A stretch of 64,000 nt of DNA from Brevibacterium sp. UCMA 11754 (lineage in GTDB: Bacteria > Actinomycetota > Actinomycetes > Actinomycetales > Brevibacteriaceae), in contig NZ_JACBOT010000008.1 in NCBI RefSeq assembly GCF_021532275.1, positions 1 to 64,000 of the forward strand, written 5' to 3'. Positions within the stretch are counted from its first letter, which is position 1, and every line of letters begins with the position of its first letter. A program made the translations under genes and the position numbers. Positions 1 to 8,868 of the stretch are shown one piece after another. The notes under the pieces are model-generated. The model did no database searches. It saw only the letters and a list, made by a program, of their open reading frames with translations, and had not been told where the DNA came from.

Positions 1-1551
1 GTCACGCTCATGGTGGGTGCGGTGGTGGCGACCCAGCATGCGCTGCGTCGCCGTGGGCAGCACCCGAAGTCCCGCGAGGCGGGCCGCCATCCTTTGGCTT
101 GCGCTCGCCGGCGTCGGTCTGGGCCTGGGCTTCCTCACCAAACAGTTCCAGGTGCTGCTCATCGTGCCGGGACTGGCAGCGGCCTGGATGTTCTTCGCCC
201 GCTGCTCATGGCTGCGTCGGGGACTCCTGCTGCTGGTCCCGATCGTGTCGATGGTGATCAGCGCCGGTTGGTGGATCGCCCTCGTCGAGCTCACTCCTGC
301 AGCGAATCGTCCCTATGTGGGTGGCTCACAGAGCAACTCCTTCCTCGAACTGACTTTCGGCTACAACGGATTCGGGCGCCTGACTGGCGATGAGGCCGGG
401 TCCGTAGGCGGTGGCGGAGGAGGTCAGGGCGGCGGAGGCTGGGGAGAGACCGGATCGCCCGACTGCTCACCGGCAGCTTCGGTGCCCAGATCGCCTGGCT
501 CCTGCCGACGGCTCTGCTCCTGCTTGCCGTGATCGTCGTTGTGCTCTGCCGCGCCGAGGTGGCCCGCCGTCGCCGCCCCCGCAGCACGCAGCTCCCGGTC
601 GAGCCCAAATCGGGCAGCTTAGCAGCGGCCGTGGTGATGTGGGGTGCGTGGCTCATGGTGACCTGGCTGGTGCTCAGCACCATGAACGGCATCGTCCACG
701 AGTACTACACAGTGGCTCTGGTGCCGGCGATCGCCGTGATCGTCGCCATCGGTGTTGCTCTGCTCCTCACACGCGGAAGCTATGGTGGCATGCTGCTGTT
801 GGCGCTGGCTTGGGCGCTGACGGGTGCGTGGCAGTTCATTCTCACAGCCTCGATGAGCGGGATCCCAGGTTTCCTGCGCTGGAGCGTGCTCGCGGTCTCC
901 ATCCTGGGTGCGCTGTTCCTGATCGGAGCAGGTCACAGGCTGCGAGCAGGCCACGACGGCCAGCGTCCGCATCGACTCCTCATCGCGGCGATCGCCTCGG
1001 TGGCCATCATCGCCAGCTTGGCGATCTCGGCACAGCTGAGTGCGCGCACGATCGCCGGCTCGACTCAGGGTTCGATCGTCACGATCGCCGGAACGAGTTC
1101 GGGCATGGGCGGCCCTGGCGGGGGCGGCCCCGGTGGTGAAGGCGGTCCCGGTGGTGGAGGCGGCGGCATGGGCGATCTGCTCAACGGAGTGACCCCAACG
1201 GCTGAACTCACCGAGCTCCTCGGGGAGGATGCGCCCGATTACACTTGGGTGGCTGCGGCGACCGGAGCCAACCAGGCCGCCGGCTATCAGCTGGCACTGG
1301 AAGAACCTGTGATGGCCATCGGCGGATTCAACGGCACCGATCCCTCTCCGACTCTCGAGGAATTCAAACGGCTCGTCTCCGAGGGCCAGATCCATTGGTA
1401 CATCGGCTCCGGAGCCGACGGTCAGGGCGGCGGACCTGGGGGAGGCGGAAACGGGTCGTCCACCTCGGCGGAGATCTCCGAATGGGTCGAGGCGAACTTC
1501 GAGGCCACGACCGTCGATTCCGTTTCGCTCTACGATCTGAGTGACGGATGA
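1..1551 (+). pseudogene. YkcB-like membrane mannosyltransferase (GT39/ArnT-like), 5'-partial, apparently frameshifted twice
   Basis: The C-terminal part of a polytopic glycosyltransferase of the actinobacterial ArnT/YkcB-like group, which transfers sugars from polyprenyl-phosphate donors on the outer membrane face. Visible are hydrophobic segments (GVGLGLGFLTKQ, LMVTWLVLSTMNGIVHEYY), the family phrase GGSQSNSFLELTFGYNGFGRL, two glycine-rich loops and a soluble C-terminal domain ending near 1549. The coherent protein is split across frames: frame 1 at the edge, frame 2 from about 60-95 to about 450 (GGGWGETG), then frame 1 again from 451 (RIARLLTGSFGAQIAWLLP) to the TGA at 1549-1551. The shift near 450 looks like one lost base in a GG-ATC context; the earlier one would be a compensating gain. 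Real decay or base-calling errors are both possible. The N-terminus lies outside the window. Confidence 0.7.
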
Positions 1552-1567
1552 GGGGGATAATCGAATC

Positions 1568-2296
1568 ATGAATCCAACAGCCATAGGCACTGAGGCACAG
1601 CCGGCCCGCGTGCTCATCGTCGATGACGAGGCCAATCTGGCCGAGCTCCTGGTCATGGCCTGTCAGGTCAAAGCCTGGGAGGCGGTGAGCGTGGGCACGG
1701 GCAGAGAGGCGGTGGCGCGGGCCAGGAGCGAGCACTTCGATGCGATCGTCCTCGACGTCATGCTGCCGGACCTCGACGGATTCGCCGTGATCGAAAAGGT
1801 GCGCGGCGAGGGCATCGACACCCCAGTTGTGTTTCTCTCCGCTCGCGACGAGGTCGATGACCGGCTCACGGGGCTGCGCCTCGGCGGGGACGATTATGTG
1901 ACGAAGCCATTCAACCTCGACGAAGTCATTGCCCGAGTCGAGGCCAGGCTGAGGCGCAGCGCTCCCGTTGTGCCGAGCGGTGATGAGGATCTGCTGCGGG
2001 TAGGCGATCTGGAGCTTGATGCTCGTTCTCATGAGGTGATCCGGGCCGGTCACCCGATCGATCTCACGGCGCGGGAGTTCGAAGTGCTGCTGCTGTTCAT
2101 GCGCAATCCGCGCGCCGTGCTGTCGAAGGCGCAGATCCTCGACCGCGTCTGGGACTACGACTTCGGCGGCAACGGAAACATTGTGGAGTTGTACGTGTCG
2201 TACCTGCGGAAGAAGATCGACGCCCCGTTCGAGGATCTTCCGAACCTCTTCCACACCAAGCGCGGGGCCGGCTACATCCTTCGGGCCGATCAGTGA
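1568..2296 (+). CDS. OmpR/PhoB-family response regulator
   Basis: A 242-residue DNA-binding response regulator. The receiver domain (about residues 14-125) has the acidic pair D19/D20, the phosphoacceptor D63 in VLDVMLP, S91 and K113 in TKPF. A winged-helix effector domain follows (about 140-242) with VSYLRKKID and the terminal RGAGYILR typical of OmpR members such as MtrA, MprA and TrcR. ATG 1568 is chosen because GAGGGGG lies 11 bases upstream; a GTG at 1541 overlapping the previous gene is the alternative. The stop overlaps the GTG of the kinase, so the pair is translationally coupled. The regulated genes are unknown; the neighbouring mannosyltransferase and membrane-anchored protein suggest an envelope role (inference). 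Confidence 0.95.
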   Translation: MNPTAIGTEAQPARVLIVDDEANLAELLVMACQVKAWEAVSVGTGREAVARARSEHFDAIVLDVMLPDLDGFAVIEKVRGEGIDTPVVFLSARDEVDDRLTGLRLGGDDYVTKPFNLDEVIARVEARLRRSAPVVPSGDEDLLRVGDLELDARSHEVIRAGHPIDLTAREFEVLLLFMRNPRAVLSKAQILDRVWDYDFGGNGNIVELYVSYLRKKIDAPFEDLPNLFHTKRGAGYILRADQ

Positions 2297-3915
2297 AGGT
2301 CGCTTCTCCCGTGCGCCGGTGGCGGCTGCAGACCCGTCTGATTGTTCTCGCCAGTCTCGTCCTGGTCCTGGTGGGAGCCGGGATCGGCGCCGCCTCATGG
2401 TGGAGTGTTCGCGCCTCTCTGATGTCCGATCTCGACAGTCAGCTGGCCGGGATGACCCATCATGCCCGCGTCGATTTCGGACCCGGGCAGAAGCCGGGGG
2501 ACAGGCCGGCCTCGGAGGAAGGTGCTGCAGATGGAGTCGGCGCTCCCGCAGGCGGGAATGATGATTCGTCCACCCCGGTCGACCAGGCGCTGCGCTACCT
2601 ATTCCAGCCGGGCGTGGGCGACGGTGCGCTCGTGGTCGTCGGCACCGGTGACTCCGCGGAGGGTTTGATCGCCGAGGCTGGGCGCACACAGCCGCAGACA
2701 CTTCCCGCGGGCGCTGTGGATGCACTCCTCAACGTCGAAGCGGTGACCGGGGGTGAGACATCCGGTGACGGGTTCAGCGGTGAGCCTGGCGATCCGGCGT
2801 CGGGCAGCCCGGCCTCGGGCCATCGCTCTGTCGATGTTCCCGGCTACGGCACCTATCGAGTCGCAGCCTTCGACGATGAGGGGACGACGACCGTCTACGG
2901 CGTGCCGCAGAACAATGTCGACTCGGCACTTGAGCGCACGGCCTACACCACCGCTCTTGTGGTGCTCATCGGTGTGCTGGCCACGGCTCTGCTCATGGCC
3001 GTCATCATCCATCGGCAGCTGCGCGATCTGAGAGATGTCGCCCGCACCGCACGAGAGGTGACGGACCTTGAGCTGGGGGAGGGCGAACCTGAACTGGCGC
3101 TGCGGGTGCCAGCCGATCTCGCAATGCCCGGCACCGAGGTCGGCGACGTCGGTGCGTCGGTGAACCGGATGCTCGACCACGTCGGCTCCGCCCTGGACGA
3201 GAGGTATCGGGGGACGGAGCAGATGAGACGGTTCGTCGCCGATGCCTCGCACGAGCTGCGGACACCGATCGCGACGATCCGCGGATGGGCGGATCTGACC
3301 AGACCGTATCGGGGCGAACTTCCCGCTGAGGTGCAGACTTCGCTGGGACGGATCGACTCGGGAGCGATTCGGATGTCCTCGCTCGTCGATGACCTGCTCC
3401 TCCTTGCCCGGTTGGAAGCCGGCCGACAACCGACCAAGGAGGATACCGTCGACGTCTCTGCGCTGCTCCTGGAACTCGTCGAAGATGCCCATGTGCTCAG
3501 CCCAGAGCATACGATCCATCTGGATCTGCCTCCGGACGCCTTGGAGATCCGCGGTGCCGGCGACCAGGTGCGACAGGCGGTCGCCATCGTGCTGACCAAT
3601 GCATGTGTCCATACGCCCACGGGCACACGGGTCCATGTCGAGGCCGAACTTGGTGACGAAGCTGAGTCCGAGCAGACGGTGAGCATCCGCATCAGTGACG
3701 ACGGACCGGGAATCCCCGAAGAGATCCGCGAGACCGTCTTCGACCGTTTCGTCCGCGGCGACTCAGCACGAACCAGGGCCGAGGGAGTGCGTGGAGGCTC
3801 CTCAGGTCTGGGACTGGCGATCGCAGCCGGACTCGTCGAACTCATGCACGGCGCGGTGTCGATGACGACCTCCGACGCCGGCACCGCGTTCGAGCTGCGA
3901 TTCCGGGCGGCCTGA
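2293..3915 (+). CDS. Sensor histidine kinase (HAMP-HisKA-HATPase)
   Basis: A 540-residue membrane kinase partnering the upstream regulator. Residues 13-36 form TM1, an extracytoplasmic domain of about 180 residues follows, and TM2 is about 217-239. A HAMP segment leads to the HisKA box FVADASHELRTPIATIRGW with H320 as phosphorylated histidine. The ATPase domain shows the N box (QAVAIVLTNACVHTP), G1 (DDGPGIP) and G2 (GLGLAIAAGL). The sensor domain is Gly/Ser/Pro-rich around residues 62-95 and 152-178, so the signal cannot be guessed. The GTG start overlaps the regulator's TGA (GTGA), which is standard coupling. Confidence 0.95.
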   Translation: MKVASPVRRWRLQTRLIVLASLVLVLVGAGIGAASWWSVRASLMSDLDSQLAGMTHHARVDFGPGQKPGDRPASEEGAADGVGAPAGGNDDSSTPVDQALRYLFQPGVGDGALVVVGTGDSAEGLIAEAGRTQPQTLPAGAVDALLNVEAVTGGETSGDGFSGEPGDPASGSPASGHRSVDVPGYGTYRVAAFDDEGTTTVYGVPQNNVDSALERTAYTTALVVLIGVLATALLMAVIIHRQLRDLRDVARTAREVTDLELGEGEPELALRVPADLAMPGTEVGDVGASVNRMLDHVGSALDERYRGTEQMRRFVADASHELRTPIATIRGWADLTRPYRGELPAEVQTSLGRIDSGAIRMSSLVDDLLLLARLEAGRQPTKEDTVDVSALLLELVEDAHVLSPEHTIHLDLPPDALEIRGAGDQVRQAVAIVLTNACVHTPTGTRVHVEAELGDEAESEQTVSIRISDDGPGIPEEIRETVFDRFVRGDSARTRAEGVRGGSSGLGLAIAAGLVELMHGAVSMTTSDAGTAFELRFRAA

Positions 3916-4025
3916 GGGTCTCCCATCGGACTCGAACCCAACTGCACAGGCTGGACACAGCCTCGACTGGGACTCGCTACAGCACAGCACACGAGAGTGG
4001 AATCACTGACAACCAAGGAGATTCC

Positions 4026-4538
4026 ATGACAGACAACCAGAATCCGAACCTTCCCAACCCCAACTCCGATCAGAACCCCGATCAGAATCGGACCATCCCC
4101 GCCGAGGCAGGACCGAGGGATCCCGATCATCCGGGCAACGCCGGTGTGAGTGGCGCGAACGGTGGAACTGGTCGGAGGAGGAGGCGTGTTCCGCTGGTTC
4201 CGGCCATCCTGGCAGGAGCGGCCCTGTTCATCGTCGGCGGTCTCGCCGGGGGAGCAGTAGGAGCCTCAACGGTTCTGATGTCGAATGAGAGCGGCACGAG
4301 CCAGGGGCCGGGCTCTCCCGGTGGCCAACAGGGAGGCGGACAACAGGGCGGTGCAGGCCCGGACGGAGGGATGCCTCCGGACGGGCAGGCCGGAGACGGG
4401 CAGGCCGGAGACGGACAGGGATCGGGCGACCAGACCGACGATGCCACCTCGGCGACGGATGACGGCAGCGAGGAGAACGTGGCGCTCTTCGGCATGAGCT
4501 CTCTGCCGCATGCCGCAGTCCTCAATCGAGAGGACTGA
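4026..4538 (+). CDS. Small membrane-anchored Gly/Gln/Asp-rich protein, function unknown
   Basis: A 170-residue protein I do not recognise. About 55 Asn/Pro/Asp-rich cytoplasmic residues and an RRRRR cluster precede one hydrophobic segment (about 57-82, PAILAGAALFIVGGLAGGAVG). The external tail is rich in Gly, Gln and Asp and contains a 15-base tandem repeat (4380-4409) encoding DGQAG twice. RRRRR before the helix fits an N-in topology. AAGGAG lies 5 bases before the ATG. It sits 110 bases after the histidine kinase, facing the same way, and is followed by a strong terminator, so it may be a target or accessory of the two-component system (inference). Confidence 0.75.
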   Translation: MTDNQNPNLPNPNSDQNPDQNRTIPAEAGPRDPDHPGNAGVSGANGGTGRRRRRVPLVPAILAGAALFIVGGLAGGAVGASTVLMSNESGTSQGPGSPGGQQGGGQQGGAGPDGGMPPDGQAGDGQAGDGQGSGDQTDDATSATDDGSEENVALFGMSSLPHAAVLNRED

Positions 4539-4576
4539 TCCCGAACGCGGCGCAGCTGCCCGATTCCATCCCGGAT

Positions 4577-4619
4577 ACGAGTGTGCCCCCACCACGGATC
4601 GTGGTGGGGGCACACTCGT
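4577..4619. terminator. Bidirectional hairpin terminator between the small membrane protein and katG
   Basis: A perfect 20-bp inverted repeat (4577-4596 with 4600-4619) has a 3-base loop (GAT) and a run of five C/G pairs in the stem. It lies between convergent genes. There is no long T-run on either side, as is common in high-GC actinobacteria. Confidence 0.85.
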
Positions 4620-4634
4620 GCGTTCTCAGATCGC

Positions 4635-6845
4635 TCAGCGGTGCAGGTCGAAGCGGTCTGCTTCGACGAGCTTGCTCCAGGTCTTGACGAAGTCGTTGAC
4701 GAACTTCTCCTGGGCGTCATCGGAGGCGTAGACCTCGGCGATGGCGCGCAGCTCGGAGTTGGCTCCGAAGAGCAGATCGATACGGCTTCCGGTCCACAGC
4801 TTCTCTCCCTCTGGGGAGAAGCACTCGTAGACAGTGGCGGATTCGGACGGTCCGATCGGCTTCCAGACGTTGCCCAGTTCCAGGAGGTTGACGAAGAAAT
4901 CGTTCGTCAGCTCGCCGGGACGGTCGGTGAACACACCGAGCTCCGAATCTTCATAGTTCGCACCGAGGACCCGCAGCCCACCGATGAGCACGGTCAGCTC
5001 CGAAGGGGTCAGACCGAGCAGGCTCGCCTTGTCCAGGAGGAGGTACTCGGCCGACAGAGGGAGGTCCTCGGTGAGGTAGTTGCGGAATCCGTCGTGAGTC
5101 GGCTCCAGGTAGGAGAACGAATCGACGTCGGTCTGCTCCTGGGTCGCGTCACCGCGGCCGGTCGAGACCGGAACGCTGACATCATGGCCGGCGGCCTTCG
5201 CCGCGGTTTCGATGCCGACGCCGCCGGCGATCGCCAGGACATCGGCGAACGTTGCTCCGGTGTCCGCTGCGATGCGTTCGAGGACTGTGATGACCTCGGC
5301 CAGCTTCGCGGGCTCGTTGACTTCCCAGCTCTTCTGCGGTTCGAGGCGCAGGCGTCCGCCGTTGACTCCGCCGCGGAAGTCGGAGACACGGTGGGATGAT
5401 GCTGCGGCCCAGGTGGTTGAGACGAGCTGGGAGACGCTCAGTCCGGATTCGCGCACGGCCGTCTTGACGGCCTCGAGCTGGCTCGCATCGAGCGGTGTGC
5501 CGGCCGGGACCGGGTCCTGCCAGATGAGCTCTTCGCTGGGGACCTCGGGTCCGAGGTAGCGAGTGGATGGGCCCATGTCACGGTGAGTGAGCTTGAACCA
5601 GGCGCGGGCGAAGGCATCCTCGAAGGCCTTCTGGTCGTCCTTGAAGCGGCGCGAGATCTCACCGTAGATGGGATCGAAACGCAGCGAAAGGTCGGTTGTG
5701 AGCATGCGGGGCTCACGGCGTCCGTCGCCCTGAGCCATCGGAACCATGTCATCGCCGCCGCCGTCGACTGGGCGCCACTGCAGGTGTCCGCCTTCGTTCT
5801 CGAAGACCTCCCATTCGTAGGCGAAGAGGATGTGGAAGAACTCGTTGTCCCACCGGGTGGGGTGGTAGGTCCACGTGACCTCGATGCCGCTGCCGACGGT
5901 GTCATTGCCCTGGCCGGTGCCGAAATCGGACTTCCAGCCCAGGCCCTGCTCCTCGATCGGTGCGGCTTCCGGATCTCCGCCCTTGTGCGACTCGGGTGCT
6001 GCGCCGTGGGTCTTGCCGAAGGTGTGTCCACCTGCGATGAGAGCGACGGTCTCCTCGTCGTTCATGGCCATGCGTCCGAAGGTCTCGCGGATGTCGATGG
6101 CCGCGGCCAGCGGATCCGGCTTGCCCTCTGGGCCCTCAGGGTTGACGTAGATGAGGCCCATGGTTGTTGCCGCCAGCGGCTTCTGCAGTTCGCGGTTGCC
6201 CACATAGCGCTTGTCGGTGCCCAGCCATTCGGTCTCGGAGCCCCAGTAGACGTCATTGTCGGGTTCCCACACGTCCTTGCGGCCACCGGCGTAGCCGAAA
6301 GTTTTGAAGCCCATGGACTCGAGACCCACGTTTCCGGCGAGGATGAATAGGTCAGCCCAAGAGATCTTCTTGCCGTACTTCTTCTTGACCGGCCAGAGCA
6401 GTCGACGGGCCTTGTCAAGACCCACGTTGTCGGGCCAGGAATTCAGAGGCGCGAAACGCTGCTGCCCTTCGCCGCCGCCGCCGCGTCCATCCTGGACTCG
6501 GTAGGTGCCGGCGGAGTGCCAGGCCATGCGGATCATGAACGGGCCGTAGTGACCGAAATCGGCCGACCACCAGTCGGCGTTCGTCTTCTGCAGCTCTTCG
6601 ATGTCGGCCTTGAGCGCGTAGTAGTCGAGGCTGGCGAACTCGGCGTCGTAGTCGAAGCCTTCGTCCATCGGGTCGCGGGCAGGCTGGTTCTTGGCCAAGA
6701 TCTTGAGGTTGAGGCGATTCGGCCACCAATGCGAGTTGGCATCGCCCTGGCTGGGATCGACCAGCGAGTCGGCATCGGGCGCCGTCGCCTCTGCCGAGGT
6801 GGCGTGGGCGACTGGACAGCCGCCGGCGGTGGAAGTATCGGTCAT
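4635..6845 (-). CDS. katG: Catalase-peroxidase KatG
   Basis: A 736-residue bifunctional haem catalase-peroxidase that removes H2O2 in the cytoplasm, of usual full length. The distal triad R106, W109, H110 sits in [12 protein letters not shown]233 and M259, with W109, would form the family's Met-Tyr-Trp adduct, and the proximal haem ligand is H274 in [12 protein letters not shown]319 corresponds to the M. tuberculosis S315 position linked to isoniazid activation. The C-terminal half is the degenerate second peroxidase domain. AAAGGAA lies just before the ATG. The gene follows the furA-like regulator by 77 bases on the same strand, the usual furA-katG arrangement, so peroxide-responsive co-regulation is expected. 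Confidence 0.98.
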   Translation of the reverse strand: MTDTSTAGGCPVAHATSAEATAPDADSLVDPSQGDANSHWWPNRLNLKILAKNQPARDPMDEGFDYDAEFASLDYYALKADIEELQKTNADWWSADFGHYGPFMIRMAWHSAGTYRVQDGRGGGGEGQQRFAPLNSWPDNVGLDKARRLLWPVKKKYGKKISWADLFILAGNVGLESMGFKTFGYAGGRKDVWEPDNDVYWGSETEWLGTDKRYVGNRELQKPLAATTMGLIYVNPEGPEGKPDPLAAAIDIRETFGRMAMNDEETVALIAGGHTFGKTHGAAPESHKGGDPEAAPIEEQGLGWKSDFGTGQGNDTVGSGIEVTWTYHPTRWDNEFFHILFAYEWEVFENEGGHLQWRPVDGGGDDMVPMAQGDGRREPRMLTTDLSLRFDPIYGEISRRFKDDQKAFEDAFARAWFKLTHRDMGPSTRYLGPEVPSEELIWQDPVPAGTPLDASQLEAVKTAVRESGLSVSQLVSTTWAAASSHRVSDFRGGVNGGRLRLEPQKSWEVNEPAKLAEVITVLERIAADTGATFADVLAIAGGVGIETAAKAAGHDVSVPVSTGRGDATQEQTDVDSFSYLEPTHDGFRNYLTEDLPLSAEYLLLDKASLLGLTPSELTVLIGGLRVLGANYEDSELGVFTDRPGELTNDFFVNLLELGNVWKPIGPSESATVYECFSPEGEKLWTGSRIDLLFGANSELRAIAEVYASDDAQEKFVNDFVKTWSKLVEADRFDLHR

Positions 6846-6922
6846 AGTGTTCCTTTCACTTTCGAGTCCCGTTTGGACCCGGTTGAAGACAAAGGTGTGG
6901 CTTTGTCATTGGGTGGATCGGC

Positions 6923-7399
6923 TCAGACCGCCGAGGCGGGTTCGGTGCTGCCCGAAGGCGCTGCAGACTCAGCGCAGTCAGGGCACAGGCCCCAGAAAGT
7001 GACTTCGGCCTGTTCGATGACGAATCCAGCGTCGCGTGAAGGGGTCAAGCAGGGGGCCTGCCCGACCGCACAGTCGACGTCGACGATGAGATTGCACGAG
7101 CGGCACACGAGGTGATGGTGATTGTCCCCTATGCGTCTCTCGTAACGGGCCACGGACCCGGACGGCTGAATGCACCGCACGAGTCCGACCTCGGTGAGTG
7201 TGTGCAGCGAGTCGTACACCGCCTGATGCGATACGTCGGGGAGGTTCTCTCGAACAGCGCGGATGACAGTCTCGGTGTCTGCATGCTGGTGGTCGCACAC
7301 AGCAGCGAGAACCGCGACTCTCTGTTTCGTCACGCGAAGGGAACTCTCCCGCAGTGCTGCGGTCGGTTCCGATTCGTGTCTATCCTTGTTCTCAGCCAC
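6923..7399 (-). CDS. furA: Fur-family peroxide-responsive repressor (FurA/CatR type)
   Basis: A 158-residue metalloregulator. The N-terminal winged helix has RVTKQRVAVLAAVCDHQHADTE and DVSHQAVYDSLHTL. The C-terminal dimer domain has the His cluster GDNHHHLVC and two CxxC pairs (CRSC, CPDC) for structural zinc. The open frame extends upstream to 7588, but the GTG at 7399 gives the normal FurA start and sits 6 bases after a -10-like element, matching the leaderless arrangement known for mycobacterial furA. It is expected to repress its own promoter and katG until oxidised by peroxide. Confidence 0.93.
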   Translation of the reverse strand: MAENKDRHESEPTAALRESSLRVTKQRVAVLAAVCDHQHADTETVIRAVRENLPDVSHQAVYDSLHTLTEVGLVRCIQPSGSVARYERRIGDNHHHLVCRSCNLIVDVDCAVGQAPCLTPSRDAGFVIEQAEVTFWGLCPDCAESAAPSGSTEPASAV

Positions 7400-7405
7400 A
7401 GCAAC

Positions 7406-7434
7406 AGCTTGCCGCCTTTTCTTGAATGAGTCAA
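7406..7434 (-). promoter_or_regulatory. furA promoter with FurA-box-like sequence
   Basis: On the minus strand, TTGACT (7429-7434), a 17-base spacer and CAAGCT (7406-7411) end 6 bases before the GTG of furA. The stretch TTGACTCATTCAAGAAAAGG (7415-7434) resembles, as I remember it, the AT-rich autoregulatory site that mycobacterial FurA binds over its -35 region. Autorepression is inferred from that resemblance. Confidence 0.75.
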
Positions 7435-7445
7435 GGAAGCGATAG

Positions 7446-7525
7446 CCTCGGGTCCGCGAGGTTATCGGCGGCTGGCGGCCTCGGACTTCGGTCCGGGAAG
7501 AGCTCGGACTTCGGTCCGCGAAGAG
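7446..7525. repeat. Tandem UUCG-type hairpins upstream of furA and the str operon
   Basis: Two adjacent 23-base units (7480-7502 and 7503-7525) differ at one position. Each contains CGGAC-TTCG-GTCCG, the very stable C(UUCG)G tetraloop hairpin. A third stem, CCTCG...CGAGG, lies at 7446-7461. They sit between the divergent furA and rpsL promoters. Confidence 0.7.
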
Positions 7526-7599
7526 TAGGTGCACCCGGGGAGTGGGTTCCCTGCGCCGGGGTGGCGGGGGTTGTGTCGTGCAACGCACAGCAGCTGGTT

Positions 7600-7629
7600 T
7601 TGACCAGATGCGGGAGACCGCGATATTCT
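7600..7629 (+). promoter_or_regulatory. Probable str operon (rpsL) promoter
   Basis: TTGACC (7600-7605), an 18-base spacer and TATTCT (7624-7629) give a good sigma-A-type promoter with a start near 7636. The spacer is one base over optimum. It is the best match in the furA-rpsL gap. Confidence 0.6.
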
Positions 7630-7925
7630 AGGATGCGACTGATTGTGTTATCTGCGTCGGCGAACGACCATACCGGATGTTTTGTGAGATCCGGACCCAT
7701 TGTGAGAATTCGCCAGAGGCAGGCCGCCGACGTGTCATTCTGCATAGGTTCTGTGTCATTGCGACACACCCGAGTGCAGGGTTCAGGCCGTCGCGCGAAT
7801 ACTGGCATCGGGCGTGAAGCTTCACCCGGTGTTCAGTCGGATATGTCCCACGGTTCACAAACATGGCTGATGCCATGGCCAACGTTGGGAATTAGGTTTA
7901 TCGAGAAGCAAATGGAGAACGCTTA
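7630..7925 (+). other. Long untranslated leader of the str operon
   Basis: About 290 bases separate the proposed start site from the GTG of rpsL. There is no convincing gene here. GGAG about 8 bases before the GTG is the rpsL ribosome-binding site. No known riboswitch is recognised; the length leaves room for autoregulation or attenuation. Confidence 0.5.
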
Positions 7926-8300
7926 GTGCCGACAATCCAGCAGCTCGTCCGCAAGGGACGACATGTCAAATCCGCAGGATCCGACGCTCCTGCTCTGAAG
8001 AGCAGCCCGCAGCGTCGTGGAGTGTGCACCCGTGTGTACACCACTACACCCAAGAAGCCGAACTCGGCTCTTCGCAAGGTCGCTCGTGTCAAGCTTTCGA
8101 GCCAGATCGAAGTGACTGCCTACATTCCAGGCGAAGGACACAACCTGCAGGAGCACTCGATCGTGCTCGTGCGCGGTGGTCGTGTCAAGGACCTGCCAGG
8201 TGTGCGCTACCGAATCGTTCGCGGTTCGCTTGACACCCAGGGTGTCAAGGGCCGCCAGCAGGCACGCAGCAAGTACGGTGCGAAGAGGGAGAAGAAGTAA
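7926..8300 (+). CDS. rpsL: 30S ribosomal protein S12
   Basis: A 124-residue S12 of the decoding centre, usual length. [13 protein letters not shown] (K43, K44) and GRVKDLPG (K88) carry the wild-type residues whose substitution confers streptomycin resistance in other bacteria. A GTG start follows a GGAG site. First gene of the rpsL-rpsG-fusA-tuf operon; its TAA shares a base with the ATG of rpsG. Confidence 0.98.
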   Translation: MPTIQQLVRKGRHVKSAGSDAPALKSSPQRRGVCTRVYTTTPKKPNSALRKVARVKLSSQIEVTAYIPGEGHNLQEHSIVLVRGGRVKDLPGVRYRIVRGSLDTQGVKGRQQARSKYGAKREKK

Positions 8301-8770
8301 TGCCACGTAAAGGTCCTGCACCAAAGCGACCGATCGTCATTGACCCGGTCTTCAGTTCGCCGATCGTCACGCAGCTGATCAACAAGATCCTGCTCGACGG
8401 AAAGCGTTCGACCGCTGAGCGCATCGTCTACGGTGCTCTCGAAGGTACCCGTGAGAAGAACGGCAATGACCCAGTTGTCAACCTGAAGAAGGCTCTCGAC
8501 AACATCCGCCCATCCCTCGAGGTTCGCTCTCGCCGTGTCGGTGGCGCAACCTACCAGGTTCCGGTCGATGTCCGTCCGGTTCGTTCGACGACTTTGGCAC
8601 TGCGCTGGCTCGTGGCCTACTCCCGCCAGCGTCGTGAGAAGACGATGACCGAACGCCTCATGAATGAGATTCTCGACGCGAGCAACGGCCTCGGTGCCGC
8701 TGTGAAGCGTCGCGAAGACACCCACAAGATGGCCGAGTCCAACAAGGCCTTCGCCCACTACCGCTGGTAA
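8300..8770 (+). CDS. rpsG: 30S ribosomal protein S7
   Basis: A 156-residue S7 that nucleates assembly of the 30S head and lines the E site. The N-terminus [10 protein letters not shown] and the [11 protein letters not shown] segment are characteristic. It overlaps rpsL by one base (TAATG), indicating coupling. S7 is the autogenous repressor of this operon in E. coli; whether that holds here cannot be seen. Confidence 0.98.
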   Translation: MPRKGPAPKRPIVIDPVFSSPIVTQLINKILLDGKRSTAERIVYGALEGTREKNGNDPVVNLKKALDNIRPSLEVRSRRVGGATYQVPVDVRPVRSTTLALRWLVAYSRQRREKTMTERLMNEILDASNGLGAAVKRREDTHKMAESNKAFAHYRW

Positions 8771-8790
8771 TCGTTCTTCTCCGGCACCCT

Positions 8791-8822
8791 GGCCGGCAGG
8801 CGTCATGCGGCGTCTGCCGGCC
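8791..8822 (+). other. Intercistronic hairpin between rpsG and fusA
   Basis: GGCCGGCAG (8791-8799) pairs with CTGCCGGCC (8814-8822), and some bases of the 14-base loop could extend the stem. No T-run follows. It may be a partial attenuator, an mRNA-stability element or a translational control site. Confidence 0.6.
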
Positions 8823-8868
8823 GGGCAGCGGGGGAGCCGATCACATCATCGAGTGAGAGAGAGACACC

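Noticed and set aside
3918..4000. Possible tRNA on the minus strand (GGTTCGAGTCC-like T-arm)
   Set aside because: The TTCGAGT loop is present, but no matching acceptor stem, D-arm or anticodon arm could be assembled.
7426..7926. 166-codon plus-strand frame in the furA-rpsL gap
   Set aside because: It crosses the furA promoter, tandem hairpins and the rpsL promoter; no SD or family resemblance.
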